Source: Voacanga thouarsii
Lineage: Eukaryota; Streptophyta; Magnoliopsida; Gentianales; Apocynaceae
Assembly: GCA_026120185.1 (NCBI GenBank)
Contig: JANUWF010002273.1
Coordinates: forward strand, 603,001 to 667,000
Length of the DNA: 64,000 nucleotides
Reading direction: 5' to 3'
Position numbers and translations under genes: made by a program. Shown here piece by piece: positions 35,013 through 48,263 of the stretch; within the stretch, counting starts at the first letter, position 1; the number at the start of each line of letters is the position of its first letter. The notes under the pieces were generated by a model that saw nothing but the letters and a program-made list of their open reading frames with translations, made no database searches and was not told the origin of the DNA.

Positions 35013-36934
35013 ATTGTGAAGGGATCCAAGCCATTGTTGTGAAGAAGAGCTATTTGGGCTTTGGGCAGAAAATTTCATCCCAAGCACAAGGAGAATTTCC
35101 GCGTGTGGCTAGGCAAAACAGGTCTCAGCTTCTAAGAAGCTTCAATTTAATCGAAAATAATGGCATAGAGAAAAAACCGATGTAGAGGAAGGACACGAAA
35201 AAGAAAAGATGATCTTAAGCAATTATGCTAAATGATTGTTTTGTGATTAATGCCATAATACAAATGTTACAAAGAATGCATTGGGATCAGAGTAGTCTTA
35301 GACAATTTAGATCTCTCAAAGAACTTTGATAAGGAAAATAAGTATTTTCTTTTCTAGTAAATTTGATTTACTATACTAAAATAATTAATGCTTTTTTAAA
35401 AAAGAAAATTTTTAATATATTATATATCATACAAAGCTAATGTCTCTATCATAGATTTATTTTTGTATATCTAGATTTGAAATAAAATTATTCCTTGACT
35501 TATATATATTTCACATTTTATTATATTATATTATAATTTTAATTTTTATATAAACTTTTGTGTCACATCATATTGTAATTAATCATGATGGAACATTTTT
35601 TTTAGTTTAAAAATAACATACTAATTCACTACTAGGGTTGGAATTAGACACTTAAAATTGGAGGGACACCTTCTATGAATGGATATATTATAAGATAATA
35701 TTATATTTTTTATAAAAAAAATTAATAAAAAAGAACGAAATGTAAAATTTAAAAGACTTATTTTAAAAATTTTTAATCTTAAAAATTTTGAGAGGGATGA
35801 ACCCTTTATCTGGCACTGTTCACTATTACCATAAAACTTTGTTGTACTACTCCCGTATCTTAGGAATGCTAAAAGGGCGAGAGAAATGATACTCAATTTA
35901 TGTGAATTAATTTACTTCTCCATTCTTATTTATCTGTCATAATTGAAAAGTTTTGATATCCTTTTTTATCTATCATATTACAAAAATTTAAGTGTCATTA
36001 ATGTTAATTTTACTGCAATACCCTTATATTAAATAGTTTTGAAAAATAAAAGTATAATAATTTTAAAAAGAAAGTTGAGCAAACAAAGTAACGAAAATAC
36101 TTGTAGAGAATATTAAATCCAATGGCACTTTTAGAATGTATAAATAAAGTTGTATGAATTTAAGAGATTAATTAATTTTTTTTAAATTATGTGAAATAAT
36201 TAACTGTGACATTATAAATGCTGTGATGGCTGAAATGACTGTTGTTGACGCACTTAGTGCTTTTGACCTCATATTCATTGAGAGTAGGAATGGCAATTTT
36301 CCCGCTTAAATCGGAGACCCGGCATATAAATATATATATAAATGCATGAGGTATACACTTTTATAAAAACTAAGTTTATAAAAATAAGAACCACAACCTA
36401 TGTAAATATTTTCATTTTTGTTGGCTGGGAAAATATTTTCATTTATTGAATTAGATGGCTTTTTGATTGTTAGCAACTGTAAATCAATGATGCACTTCTT
36501 GTCTTATCAAATGACCTTGGCTAAAAAGAATATATGACATTTTATAATTAAAAAAACTTAACTGTTAACAAGGAGAAACGTTTACTCAACTACTTTTTGA
36601 ATCCTTGTTGCGAGTATCTTTGCCGGCATTTAGTGAATGTGAACATGATTTTTGCGTGAAATAAAGATGGAATAAAGACTATTGATCATAACTAATATTA
36701 TAAAGTTACATTCATACTCTTATACTGATTTGGGATTAGTATGTGTTTCTATACGTTAAAATTTAAAATATAAATAATTATATTTAATGACAAAATTAAA
36801 AAGTCAAAGTTGAAGATACAAGTTAAAAGAAATAATATATTAAAAAATAATATTATAATATTTAAAAATATCTTGGGGTGTAAAAATAAAAAACTTTCCA
36901 AAGAAAAATTATCTATTCCTATTGAATCCATCTT
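35013..36934. other. AT-rich intergenic, nothing firm
   Basis: No convincing coding region. A phrase taggaatggcaattttccc near 36285 resembles a hAT-type terminus without a visible partner. Short ORFs here lack codon structure. Confidence 0.4.
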
Positions 36935-36939
36935 CGATT

Positions 36940-38758
36940 TAAAGATTTAAAATGATAAAAATCATCAAATCAAAAGTATGCTTACAAAACGAAAAATTTA
37001 CCTCTGTGATTGAATGACCCTTTTCGCAATGAAAAATATGTTTGTACAAGGATGCCTAAAACTATTAGATTACGTCCTTGTAAACGTCAATTGCGTCTCA
37101 TTCACGCGAAACCTTTGATCTTTCGAAATGGTGTCCTGTCCACTGCCTGTGAAAGCTTAAAGTTGTGGGTTTAGCTTAGTCTTTTAGCTTCTATGAATGC
37201 TTCACATAAAATGGGTTTCGTCTATGTGAAGTGCAAAAATGAAAAGCCTCACCACTTTGCATGATTTCCTTTCATTTTGTTCCTTCACCGAGAGAGAGTA
37301 CCCAAATGCATGAAAACAGAAAGCAGTTATACTTTCTGTTATCCTTAACGCAAAATAACACTGGATCCATCTCGTGTTGTTTTTTTATAATTAATTAATT
37401 ATTTATTTTAATTTTATTTTACTTTTGGTCTTATTCATTGGATCAGATAAAATTATTTACTCTTGGGCTTGAATACCCATAAATAATAAATCTCAATTAT
37501 TTATTTTTGGGGCTTTATTAAACAACTCAATAAATAATTAACAAGCTAAAATAGACCAATATAAAATATCAGGGCCTTTATCTAGTTTATATCTAAATTA
37601 ATTTTCTAATTATTCAATCTAGGCCTTGAGTCCCGAATAATTAATTAACCAATTAAATTAGATAAAATATATACTTTCTCTCGGGCCTTTTATTTTATTA
37701 TAGTCCAATAATAAATTAGACTACTTAAATAAAATAAAATAAAATTCATAATTATCAAGATCAATTCCTTAACTCAAATATGTTAGAACTTAAAGGCCAT
37801 TCCATGGACTAAAAGACACATTTCTTGGCTACTAAAATGACCAAAATACCCCTACTATATTAATAACTATATTTTACATTTTAAATACTTCATAATATCA
37901 CCATAAGGAAATATTGACCCCAAGGATAATGTTACGTTAGTAAAGTCTTCAACCTACAGGTGTAATGACTAAAATACCCATCTAGCATCGCCGTACATTT
38001 AGAGAAGAAGAGTGTACTAACATATCTCTAATAGACATCTACCATCTTTAGACCTCTAATCTAATGACCCACGACTCCTGGAATATTTTCACTTTCCAAG
38101 GGAGTTACCCTTAAATAAATATCCAAGTCATATTCCCCAAGACCCTAGACAATTAGATTATTTAAACAGTCATAAGGAGCGATATAGCGCAGAAGTTATC
38201 TTGTACAAGTCTGTCTTAACTAACTAATCACATATACCAAACATACAAGTATATCGGCTCTATAAAAGAACCTCAACTACAATATATCAAAGTATATGCT
38301 TCTAGTTTCGTCAAACCACTAACTCATACTCAAGCGGTAGAGTTTTAGTTTACACTATAGCAGTAATAGTCTAAATTTCTTCTAAATAGTACTTTTAGAA
38401 ACTACTATTACAGATCATGATCTACGTATTCAAAACACATCCATGCTATGAAGTGAGTGGACTATTCACTGGTTAAAGGTAAACCATTCCCCATTTGAAA
38501 TTCATAACACAATAACCTAAACATAATGAAATTCTCATTCTCATCAATCGGTTAAGAATACACATTTATGTGTTAAGTAACTTGTGATTTATACCTTACT
38601 GTGAAATACCACCATTCACATAGATCACTTATTTAGACACAATGGATCATTTCTAAATAAAAATCGTGCACAAATAAAATGTAAATTTATAAATAAATTT
38701 TGAGAATAAATTCGATAATTACATTAGATAATTAGTCTAGAGAGTATATATTCCAACA
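36940..38758 (-). repeat. Solo LTR of a Ty1/copia-like family (copy 1)
   Basis: The complement begins TGTTGGAATATATACTC, and the sequence aligns with 50978-52769 over most of its length. Examples are the shared phrases ggctactaaaatgaccaaaat and atcaccataag near 37825 and 51825. A candidate duplication cgatt lies at 36935-36939 and 38759-38763. The left end then starts TA where TG is expected, one transition away. Length (1819) is close to that of copy 2 (1792). No internal element sequence flanks it. Confidence 0.75.
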
Positions 38759-38939
38759 CGATTATACTGTATAACCTACTTATTTAATATCTGAGATAGG
38801 GGAGGGTTGCCATTCTAATGGCTTCAGCCTAAAACCCAAGCACCCCTTGAGGATTTGAGAAAAATGGATTCTGTTTTACAAAAAAAAAAGATGGAATTTT
38901 AAACATTAATATGATTAATGTTACTCAATAGACCATTCA

Positions 38940-39021
38940 GTGAGCGTGCCGGAGTGGTTATCGGGCATGACTAGAAATCATGTGGGCTCTGCCCGCGCAG
39001 GTTCGAATCCTGCCGCTCACG
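38940..39021 (+). tRNA. tRNA-Ser (anticodon AGA)
   Basis: 82 bases folding as a complete class II tRNA. Acceptor stem GTGAGCG (38940-38946) pairs with CGCTCAC (39014-39020), discriminator G. The anticodon stem CATGA/TCATG has loop CTAGAAA with anticodon AGA at 38973-38975. A long variable arm follows, and the T-arm is GCAGG TTCGAAT CCTGC. The long variable arm is diagnostic of Ser/Leu tRNAs. No CCA is encoded, as expected for a nuclear gene. It decodes UCU (and UCC by inosine). No mismatch was seen in stems, so it looks functional. Confidence 0.97.
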
Positions 39022-39022
39022 C

Positions 39023-39027
39023 TTTTT
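39023..39027 (+). terminator. Pol III terminator of the tRNA gene
   Basis: A run of five T one base after the tRNA 3' end. Confidence 0.85.
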
Positions 39028-41493
39028 GTGCATTGAGCATTGGACAGCTTCTTCCAGGTTGCAGGCAAATCGATTTTATTTTCCTACTTTGTCATAAATT
39101 TCATTTTGCTTTAGATTATCTGAATGGAAAAAATAGACGCAATTTGCCATCCAAATATTTGACAAATATCACACTTCTTACTTGGTGCAAACTAACCAAG
39201 CTACTGCAAAATATTGAAGTCTCGAGCTTTGGTGAACAATTGGCTCAAAAACCTAATCATTATGGAGCATTTGTACTCTTTATTGTTATTTGTTTTTTTA
39301 TATATACCTTTAGATAAATATATTGATATTATCTTGAAAATTACCTATAAACATGTGAAGAAATATATAAATATATTTTATAATACACATATAAAATATA
39401 AGAAGTCAATGACATCAATATTTTAGAAGATATTTTAATTTCTAAAATTAAAATAAAATATAATCTAAAACAAATATTTTTAAAAAATAAGATAGTTATA
39501 TGTTGGTATTAGAAGTATCCCAACTAAAAAATGGACTCTTAGATTCATCGTTCCTTAACATTTAGATAAGATTCATTCATATGATTTTTCATCCTTTTTT
39601 TCATCTGAATTTATATGAATTTATACCACCTCTTTATTTTTTTAAAAAAAATCTAAAATTTATTTTTGTCAAGTGTCAAAACAACACACTGTCGTATGTC
39701 TCAATGGTAATTCTCTGTAACTACTTATATATATATTTACAAAAAGAATCTCCTCACATCATTAAAATAAAAAAACATTTGGTTTTCGATCATAAACAAT
39801 TTTAACTAGGCTGATTTTAACTGTTTTGATCTATTTTTCAAGTTTTTTTTTTCAAAACAAACCACCCAAAAGTTGGAATTAAAACTAATTGACGTCTCCA
39901 CACCACGTGCAGAAATTTTGTTCGTATTTAAATATAATTTAAATAAATTAACAAATTTATTTTACCTAATGTATTAATTAAAATTTCTATATTAGTAAAA
40001 CTACAAATATACAAATATGAGACAAAAAATGATAGCCATATCATATTATCTAAAACTACTTCTTCAATGAATATGTAATGACATCAAGTAAAATATATTC
40101 TTAGTTAGAGTACAGTTCTTGGCAATTAAAGGTAGAAGGCCGAAAAGTTGTGTATCTCAACTTCCAAGAAAATTAAAGGTAGAAGGCCTCTAGTCACACT
40201 TGGTATCCCTACTTCCACTAAGAAGAGTTGAGTTGCAAGTTATATCCAAAAATGTTAATCAACCGCTGATTTGATATACTTTCACATGTTATATGCTTGA
40301 TTTGAATATTTTCACATATTCGATACTTGACTTTTTTTTTTTTGGGGGGGAGGATTGACACCTAGTTTTTTAGATATTAAAGAATAAAATTGAAAAAATT
40401 TTTTCAAGCAACTTAGGGTAGGAATTACCTCTGCACCACAAAAATTAATTTTTGCCATCATTTTAAGCAGTTCTAATGGAATTCTCAACTTCCATTTTTC
40501 CAAAAAAAACTGCTCTTGGCAATCCATTACCCTGCCAACATGAACATATTCTTAGTTAGAGTACAGTTCTTATTTTCTATATATGTAAAAATATCATAAT
40601 ATGGAGTAATAAAGGTAATTAGTAATAAATTAATAGGATAAGAATAATTATGTGTGTGATAGATATAAAGAATAACTTTTGAAAATATTGAGCTATTAAA
40701 CAGAAGAAACAAAAACCCAAAAAGAAGTAGCATGGAGTTCAAATAGGCAACTAAAACATGAACTTGTGATTTTTAATACATAAACCCAATAACAAATGCA
40801 CGCATGAAAAGCGATTTCGATGTTTAAGGTACAAACCTTCCATAGCCGCCAAAGGCCTAGCTATAACCGTTCCAAGAAAACATATATATTGAGAAAGGAA
40901 AAAGGTATAACGTTATATGCGTAAGAAACCTAGAACTCGATTGCCAAAGACATAGTAAAACTTAGTGTAAACATAACAATTCTTATCCACTGCTACTGAA
41001 ATTGTCAAAGATAAATTCATATTAACATTACAGATCAATAGATAGAATTAAGCCCGAAAAAGAGAATATGCAGTTATATTTTGTAGACATGTATGATTTA
41101 CTCGGCAAGCAATTTTAACTATAATTTCTCCTACAAGAGAAGCTATTGCTCTCGGGCAGGGTTGAGCTTCATATACAAGCCTTACCGAGCTATCCTTAGA
41201 ATTTTACTGAGAATAAAAAGAGCACCTATGTAATCAACGCAAAATTAATTTCCAGCAAAAGCTCATGATGGTGCAAGCAAAAGAGCTACTAACATATAAT
41301 CCAATTCCTAAGAAAGCATATATACATAAATCAAGTACATTCATGAGCTTGTAAAAGATACCTCATCTAATCACATATCAATATCAGAAGGAAGTACCTG
41401 TGTCATATACACATCTAGGATGCCCAAAGGCAACAAAAGGGCACCATGGAAAGCTATCCATGTGGTTTACAAGACTAATAAACCATTGCAGTA
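39028..41493. other. Intergenic region, no gene recognised
   Basis: AT-rich and largely single-copy within the window. Two short internal repeats are visible: ttagttagagtacagttctt (near 40102 and 40553) and aattaaaggtagaaggcc (near 40126 and 40174). 40780-41490 is less AT-rich and could be untranslated or intronic host sequence, but no exon can be supported. Confidence 0.45.
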
Positions 41494-41498
41494 GTACT

Positions 41499-42549
41499 TG
41501 TTAGAAATACGCAGTACCGACGAGCACAAACAGGCAACTCAACTGAATTGAACAAGCACCGCCTATACTCGATCAAGGCTCTAACAAATGCAATTATCAA
41601 ATATAAATAAAGCCGACAAAGCCAAACAGTCCAAGCGAAAAGAAAATCAGATAGAATTCAAAAGTAATAGATAAGTCAGTAACGGACCTGAGAGACTTGC
41701 TCGCGGGATAGAAGCACACAATAGCACCGTTCTGTCAGAAAGGACCCGGCGCTGTCCCCACTAGACTTACCGAACGCCGACTCTCCTCTAGACAAGCTGC
41801 GATGTGACTGAAAGAAACGCTGACCGAATCACCAATTCAATATTGGTTTGTCTTCAAGAAGTTATTCACTCCACTCCGGTGTGATGTGTACAACAACTCT
41901 CTTTGCAGGATAAGATGATCTCAGATTGCCGTTAACGCACACCAACTGCGATCACCTCGAAAATATCCTCAGTTCACCGGTCCCTTTCAGTCAAAAAATT
42001 ATGGTCGTGATAGGGAGAATAGAAGAGGCGATTTTCTCTCTCAAGGAAGCAAAACTAAAAACTACTCTCCAGTTTCGGCTCTGTTCTATTTTCCTTTTTA
42101 CTATCGCCTCTGAAAAAAAAAAACAAAAACCAATCCGAATTAGAAGACCTAACTCTAATTAGTCTTAATGTTTTCTTTTCCTTTTCAAGTTAGAGTTAAT
42201 TGAGCAAAATAAAAAAGAGAGGAATGTGAAAACATGGGCCAAGCCCGAGAGCACGTGTGGCATCCCCACTACCTTAGGCTTTTCTATCAAGTCTATAGAA
42301 AAGCTTTTTAGTATATAAAGGCTTCCACACTCCTCAATTTTTCCTATGTGGGGCTCATATCTAACATAAACTCTAAAATAGTTAAACACCTAAAATTAAT
42401 GACATTTAATTATAGATTCTCACCATGAAAATGGCTTCTACCATAATCTAAACACTCTTTAACATGTCAAGAACAACTCCCATTAATTTTTTTAGGCTAA
42501 CTAATCATGAGTTAAAAGTTATTAACTCCTAAAATTGCCATTTTCAACA
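41499..42549 (-). repeat. 3' LTR of the old element
   Basis: 1051 bases. It shares with 43115-43673/49831-50093 the phrases tccccactagac, ggtgcgat/tgtgat, cgtgatagggagaatagaag and catgagttaaaagttattaa in the same order. Confidence 0.8.
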
Positions 42550-43114
42550 ATCCCCCACAAATCCATAGTTAGAGACTATCCAAGATTTATATAATCTGCT
42601 TTCGATAATGGTACATTTCGGTTTGAACTACTATCTAAGTTATCCAACTTATACCCCCACAGGAACAAATAGACTTAAGCCTTAAATCTGAACCTTGAGT
42701 ATGACGGCGTCCATTGGTAACAACTGACTATCGGCTATGGAGACAATCTTTAGGGTTGACATGTTATGGCCATGTGTCTTGATCTTGTCTCATAAGTGTA
42801 TTCAGAGAAAGTCCAATTCCCTTTAGTTGCGGTCACACAACACTACTCACATAGTTAGCGATCTTCAAGGATGTACCACTAGCATCTTGTCTAAAAAACT
42901 TGATCCCATTCAGAGTCAAAACTCTTACTAATTGCAGTAAACACACCACAAGCTGTCAAAGAAAGGACCTAGACACAAAGGTATCAAAATAAATGCCAGA
43001 TTTACTCAAACAGTTTGTTTATACCATATTGAACTGTCTTGTGGGATCTCCACTTAGTCAGTTGGGTTGCCACTATATGTGAATCGGCTAGTTGGTCTCA
43101 AACAGCTAGCTGGT
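42550..43114 (-). other. Internal remnant of the old element
   Basis: Starts with atcccccacaaatcc, a polypurine tract on the minus strand. The remainder has no ORF and no recognisable retroelement domain. Confidence 0.55.
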
Positions 43115-43673
43115 TCGGCGTCGTCCCCACTAGACATACCTGGCGCCGGCTCTCCTCTTGACAAGTTGTGACATGACTAAAAGAAATGCTAACTGAATTA
43201 CCAGTTCAGTACTGGTCTGCTTTCAAGAAGTTATTCATCCCACTCCGGTGCGATAGGTACAGCGACTCTCCTTACAGAATAAGACGGTCTCCGATCACCA
43301 TCGACGCACACCAACTACGATCACCTCAAAAATCTTCTCAGTTCACTGATCACGTTAATTCAAAAAACTATGGGACGTGATAGGGAGAATAGAAGAGGCA
43401 ATTTTTTCTCTCAAGGAAGTAAAATTGAAACCACTCTCCAACTGCGGCTCTGTTCTGTTTTCCTTTTTAATATCGTCTCTGAAAAAAAAAACCTAAAACC
43501 AATCCGAATTAGGATAGCTAACTCTAATCAGTTTTAATGTTTCCTTTTCATTTTCAAGTTAGAGTTAATTGGGCAAATAAAAAGAAAGGAATGTGAAAAC
43601 ATGGCATCCCCACTACCTTGGGCCGGGCGAGCGGCGCGCGTGTAGCATCCCCACTACCTTAGGCTTTTTCTAT
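43115..43673 (-). repeat. 5' LTR of the old element, left piece
   Basis: Matches 41750-42290. It ends at the insertion point tctat and resumes at 49831. Confidence 0.8.
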
Positions 43674-45465
43674 TGATGCGTTAATTTTGGGTATATAAAA
43701 TCATCAATTTTAAATACATCTCTTAATCAAGTATTAATTAAAACATTAATCCCAAAATATACATGTGAGCAAGTATACTCATCGCAAGTATAGTATAAAG
43801 AATTAACGAGTATCGATCCTCAAAGGATTAAGTACACACTAATTACTTTTCATTTATTGTTTAATCGACCAAAATAAAGTGAGAAAATAATAAATAAATA
43901 AATATATACAACTCAAGGATGAAAAAGTATGAAATTAAACAAATATTCTTGAAAACATAATTATGAACCATTTAGTAATTATCACAATCAATTCTTATCT
44001 TAGTCTCATGAAGAATTTAATATAGACCCACTTCGTTTGCAATTCATAGAATCACTCTCTTCTAGTTAAATTAGTGAATATATTTTGTCTCGACTAACTT
44101 ATCCAAAAAATATATTAAAATCAATCCTCATATAAACTCTTATATTCTAGGTGATTTAAAATATAAAATTAATCAACGAATCTATATTCTAACAATCATC
44201 AACTAACCTTTGATTACTAATGTTCTAGATAATTAACCCATTTTTCAAGCAAGTTAAGAGATAACAAGTATGAAATTAATTAGCTTAAACCCATTATCAA
44301 CCTCTTTTTCAAGCAAGTTAACAATAAGAATTAATTAATCAATTTCGTAATAAAACGAGTAATCAAATACTAAAAGAAATAATTAATTAATCAAAGAACT
44401 AAATTAACTCAAAATCATAAATCCAAGAATAATATCTAAATACAATTAAAGAATTAAAATCATCATTGTTCAAGAAAAAGAAAACAAAGGAAAGAGATAA
44501 ATACTTATAGACAAGTATTTCAATTTCCAATGAAAACCACTCCAAAAATCAATGCTTCTTGAGTAATTCCTTTAGAGAAATATATTGGTGATGCACTCTA
44601 AAAAAATATATCTAAGTCTCTACATTGTGCATCCCCTTTTTCTAAGGAAATTGGCATTTATTTATAGGCTTACAAAGTTCCAAAAATAATCTAAGTAAAG
44701 AAAAAGTAATTTCCTAAAAATCCAAAACAAAAAAGGAAGTGTAATTTTTGTAATTGAATTCTAAATAAAACAAAAGAGTCCACCGCCCTAATTTGCGCAA
44801 TTGAGAATTGAAACTCTTTTTGTCATTTTGTGCTGAAGACATTCTTTTTGTTGAATTGAAATTGTTGAAATTGGCTTCAATTTGAGCCACACCACTAAAG
44901 CCAACATAATTCCTTTTCTCTATCTTGCATCTGCTCAATTGAGCCACCATCGAGCCACACACTACATCACTAAAGCCATTCGAAATCTCTTTCTTTCTTT
45001 CTCCTTGCACCGGCTCAATTGAGCCGCCAATTGAGCCAAGCCACCCGAAATTGTTCTTTCCCTCTTCTTGCTTTTGTCCTTTTGCTTTTCTTTCCTTAGC
45101 CCACCGAAATTCCTTCTTTTCCTCTTCTTGTTTTGTACTTGTTCAAGCCATGAAGCCGTGACCGTGCCACGGGCCATTAGTTCCTTTTCCTTTCCAATTT
45201 TCATTTACACATTCTCTATTTTGCTTATTTTTTTTCCTCATTCCTTTGTTCTTCCAGTAGAGGACCGACGCCAGGTCCATCTTTTTGGCCTGGTGCTGAG
45301 TTTGTACTAGAAAAATATACAATTAGCTCCAAATTTCACCTATTTTTGTAATATTTTTATAAGAAAAATATCAAATAGGAAGGAATAAGACTAATTATTG
45401 TATAAAAAGTGTCTTAAATTAACCTTAAATAATTAGAAAAATAACGATGATTTTAACCCCTATCA
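43674..45465 (-). repeat. 3' LTR of the Athila/Tat-like element
   Basis: 1792 bases, pair of 48003-49825. Contains imperfect internal repeats built on accgaaatt, followed by ccctcttcttgcttttgtcc, around 45045-45135, plus a GACGCCAGG/CCTGGTGC motif pair near 45268-45296. Confidence 0.9.
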
Positions 45466-45480
45466 ATACCCCCACACTTA
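45466..45480 (-). other. Polypurine tract of the Athila/Tat-like element
   Basis: The complement reads TAAGTGTGGGGGTAT directly upstream of the 3' LTR. Confidence 0.8.
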
Positions 45481-47978
45481 GAATCTTTTCATGTCCTCAA
45501 GTAAAGTACAAAAACAAAGCACTCAAAACAATTCATTTCTTTTCATATTCATTCATAACAAAGCCATAATTTTTTTCCAACCGTAGATAAAAAATTTGTC
45601 ATTCATTTACTCTTTAAAAACCTTTGTAAACTCATGCATTAAATCAAATAATCCTAAGGCTATCAAAGTTAAGTTAAACAAGCTTATACTTGATATAAGA
45701 AAATTATTCCACTCCTCAAGTAAAAATATAGAAAACATAAATCATACAAGTAAAGTCATTTAACCAATTCAAGTATTATAAACTCAAATTTACAAAACTC
45801 GAGTTAGTGAAATAAGGAAAACACTCCATTATTCTTTTTTTTCTATGACTTTGGGAATTGATAACCTCAAGTGCATGGATTTCTCATCACACACCGTATT
45901 GGACCCCTTTAGAGTCATCATCAATTTTTTTCAACATATTTTTTCTTTGCTCTTTCTTGTCATTTTGTCTTCAGGATAGCCTCAAGAGAGTGTACCGAAT
46001 TCACTTGCTACTTCTTCCTATATTAACTCCCTTTTCAGCACAAGGTCTTCAAAGATTTAAAATAAGAGCATTTTTTCAATTCACACCAACAATAGTATTG
46101 TTTCTACTCATTATTTTTTTCAACTCACATTTTTTTTCAACTCAAATTTTTTTTTTCTTACATTCCTTATTCAAAACTCAATGCCAAGCAAATTTTAAAT
46201 TCATAATACAAGAATTAATCAACAACTCTTCCCATATTTCAACATATCATCAATATTCAAACTCAAAGAATCAAACAAAACACAAATACCAAATATAACT
46301 AAGGTTAACTTAAATTCTCATGACTTAGCAAAATCTAACTTAATACACAAGTTTACCTTTTTGAATATAATAAATCATAATGAATGATAAATCCATATCC
46401 ACAGTGAAAGAGAAAATTATAACCTTATCATAGGCCAAAAACAAGTTTCAAAACTTCAACAATTTTAACAATTCAAACATATATCATTGAAAATCCATTG
46501 AAAATCACAAAGATGCACTTGCGAAAATATTGGACTTTTCCCCACACTTAAATTGGACATTGTCCTCAATGGCCTAAAATATCACAATAAAGCATAACCA
46601 AGGGACCAACAATGTAAAGAGGGAAAAGAAAATAATACTCCCAAGGCAAATTAGCTCCACGAAAAGAGAAGTTCATCCTTCAAAAAGTTGGAAGAATTAT
46701 TGCCAGTGAAATAAGCTCGAAGTAGAGTCCTCCTTGTCTCACACTTTGCACATGGGACTCTTTTTAGTGAAGAACTTTTCCAAGCTTTTGATACTCAAGA
46801 AAAACAAGAAGAATATCTAACGTAGATCTCAAAAGGACAATGTCAACCAACTTTAATCAACACATCAAAATATCACAAGGAGGTGAAATTTCCATATTTG
46901 CAAAAATTTCTGAAACATGCATAGATAACTTTGAGAAGCAAACACAAGACTTACAATCCATTCTATGCATTTTTCGACCACAAAACAAAGAGATGCCCAT
47001 GTCTAGTAAATTTTTTTCTCAAAAATACATATACAAAATGCCAAGAAATTCAAGATAATAAAATCTACTTTGACATGAAGAGAGTTTTTCCACTATTGTA
47101 TTCACCAACGTATGAGTTTTACAATTTTTAATTCATGAGGGATAATTCATAGAAGAAGAAGAACAGGGTGAAGAAGAAGAAGGGGAAGATGAAGACGAAG
47201 GGAAGGAGTGAAAAATAGAGAAACGAAAGTATCATTTTGGGGGAATAGGAAAAAAAATCAAAGAAGAAAGAGAAATAGAAGAAATAAGACAAACAAGAGA
47301 AACAATCAAGAAAAGCAAAAGAAAAAGGAAAAAATAGGAAAAATTTGGGAAGAAAAGAAAAAGGGGTAAGGGAATAAAAGAAAAAGGAAAAAAGTTTTTT
47401 TTTTTTTTTTTTTTTGGTGGGTGCGGGTACTATTGGGTAGAGCTAGCCCAACGCTTGGGCCATTTTCTGGCGTAGCGCCAGGTCAGCTTTGGCATTTTTT
47501 TTTTTTTTTTTGTCAGCCAATGCTGGACTGGCACTTGGGCCATTTTCTGGCCTGGCACTAGTCAACTCTAGCTCCAATTTTTTTTTAAATAACTAAAAAC
47601 TATCCTAATTGAATGTATGACCACAGTACATTTAAAACAAGAATTCATAAATTAAATATTAAACTAAAATTATAAATTATAAATAAATAAATAATAAAAT
47701 AAATAAATTTAGTCTCTCTAAAATATCATGTCAGCAAAAGTCCAAACCTAACAATAAAAAGAGTTAGTATTGATTCAAAATTATAGATGTAAAAATCATC
47801 AAATTAAAAATACAATTAGTAAACATATTTCACATTAACATTATATTAGTAAAATTAACTAACTAAATATACAATATATACAAACATACAAAGACAAGTT
47901 AGTAATTATCAACATGTATCTACCTATTTACATATTTACATGGCTAAATCAATAAAATTCAAGCTTTCATGATATTGT
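45481..47978 (-). other. Non-coding interior of the Athila/Tat-like element
   Basis: No gag-pol reading frames. Noteworthy are a second ccccacacttaaattggaca phrase near 46540 resembling the polypurine region, a purine-rich tract 47150-47400 (gaagaagaag type), a long T run at 47396-47416, and paired ggcgtagcgccagg/tggcac motifs at 47455-47560. Confidence 0.6.
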
Positions 47979-47996
47979 TCCTTGGCAACGGTACCA
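47979..47996 (-). other. Degenerate tRNA-Asp primer-binding site
   Basis: On the minus strand TGGTACCGTTGCCAAGGA lies a few bases after the 5' LTR. The canonical site complementary to tRNA-Asp is TGGCGCCGTTGCCGGGGA. The four differences are C to T or G to A type changes. Confidence 0.75.
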
Positions 47997-48002
47997 AAAA
48001 CT

Positions 48003-48214
48003 TGATGCGTTAATTTTGGGTATATAAAATCATTAATTTTAAATCTATCCCTTAATCAAGTGTTAATTAAAACATTAATCCCAAAATATATATGTGAACA
48101 AGTATATTCATCGCAAGCATAGTATAGGGAATTAATGAGTATCGATCCTCAAAGGATTAAGTACATACTAACAACTTTTCATTCATTGTTTAACCGACCA
48201 AAATAAAGTGATAA

Positions 48215-48263
<49 letters not shown>

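Noticed and set aside
35621..35896. 91-codon minus-strand ORF
   Set aside because: AT-rich sequence with no recognised family and no splice or homology support. Kept as intergenic.
36284..36330. A full hAT MITE starting at taggaatggcaattttccc
   Set aside because: No opposite terminus and no 8-bp duplication could be found, so it is not listed as a feature.
38940..39317. ORF beginning within the tRNA gene
   Set aside because: It reads through the tRNA-Ser gene and the flanking AT-rich DNA, so the frame is accidental.
45858..46298. 146-codon ORF rich in Phe and Ile
   Set aside because: T-rich non-coding interior of the Athila/Tat-like element. No conserved domain or helix pattern beyond base composition, and no start context.
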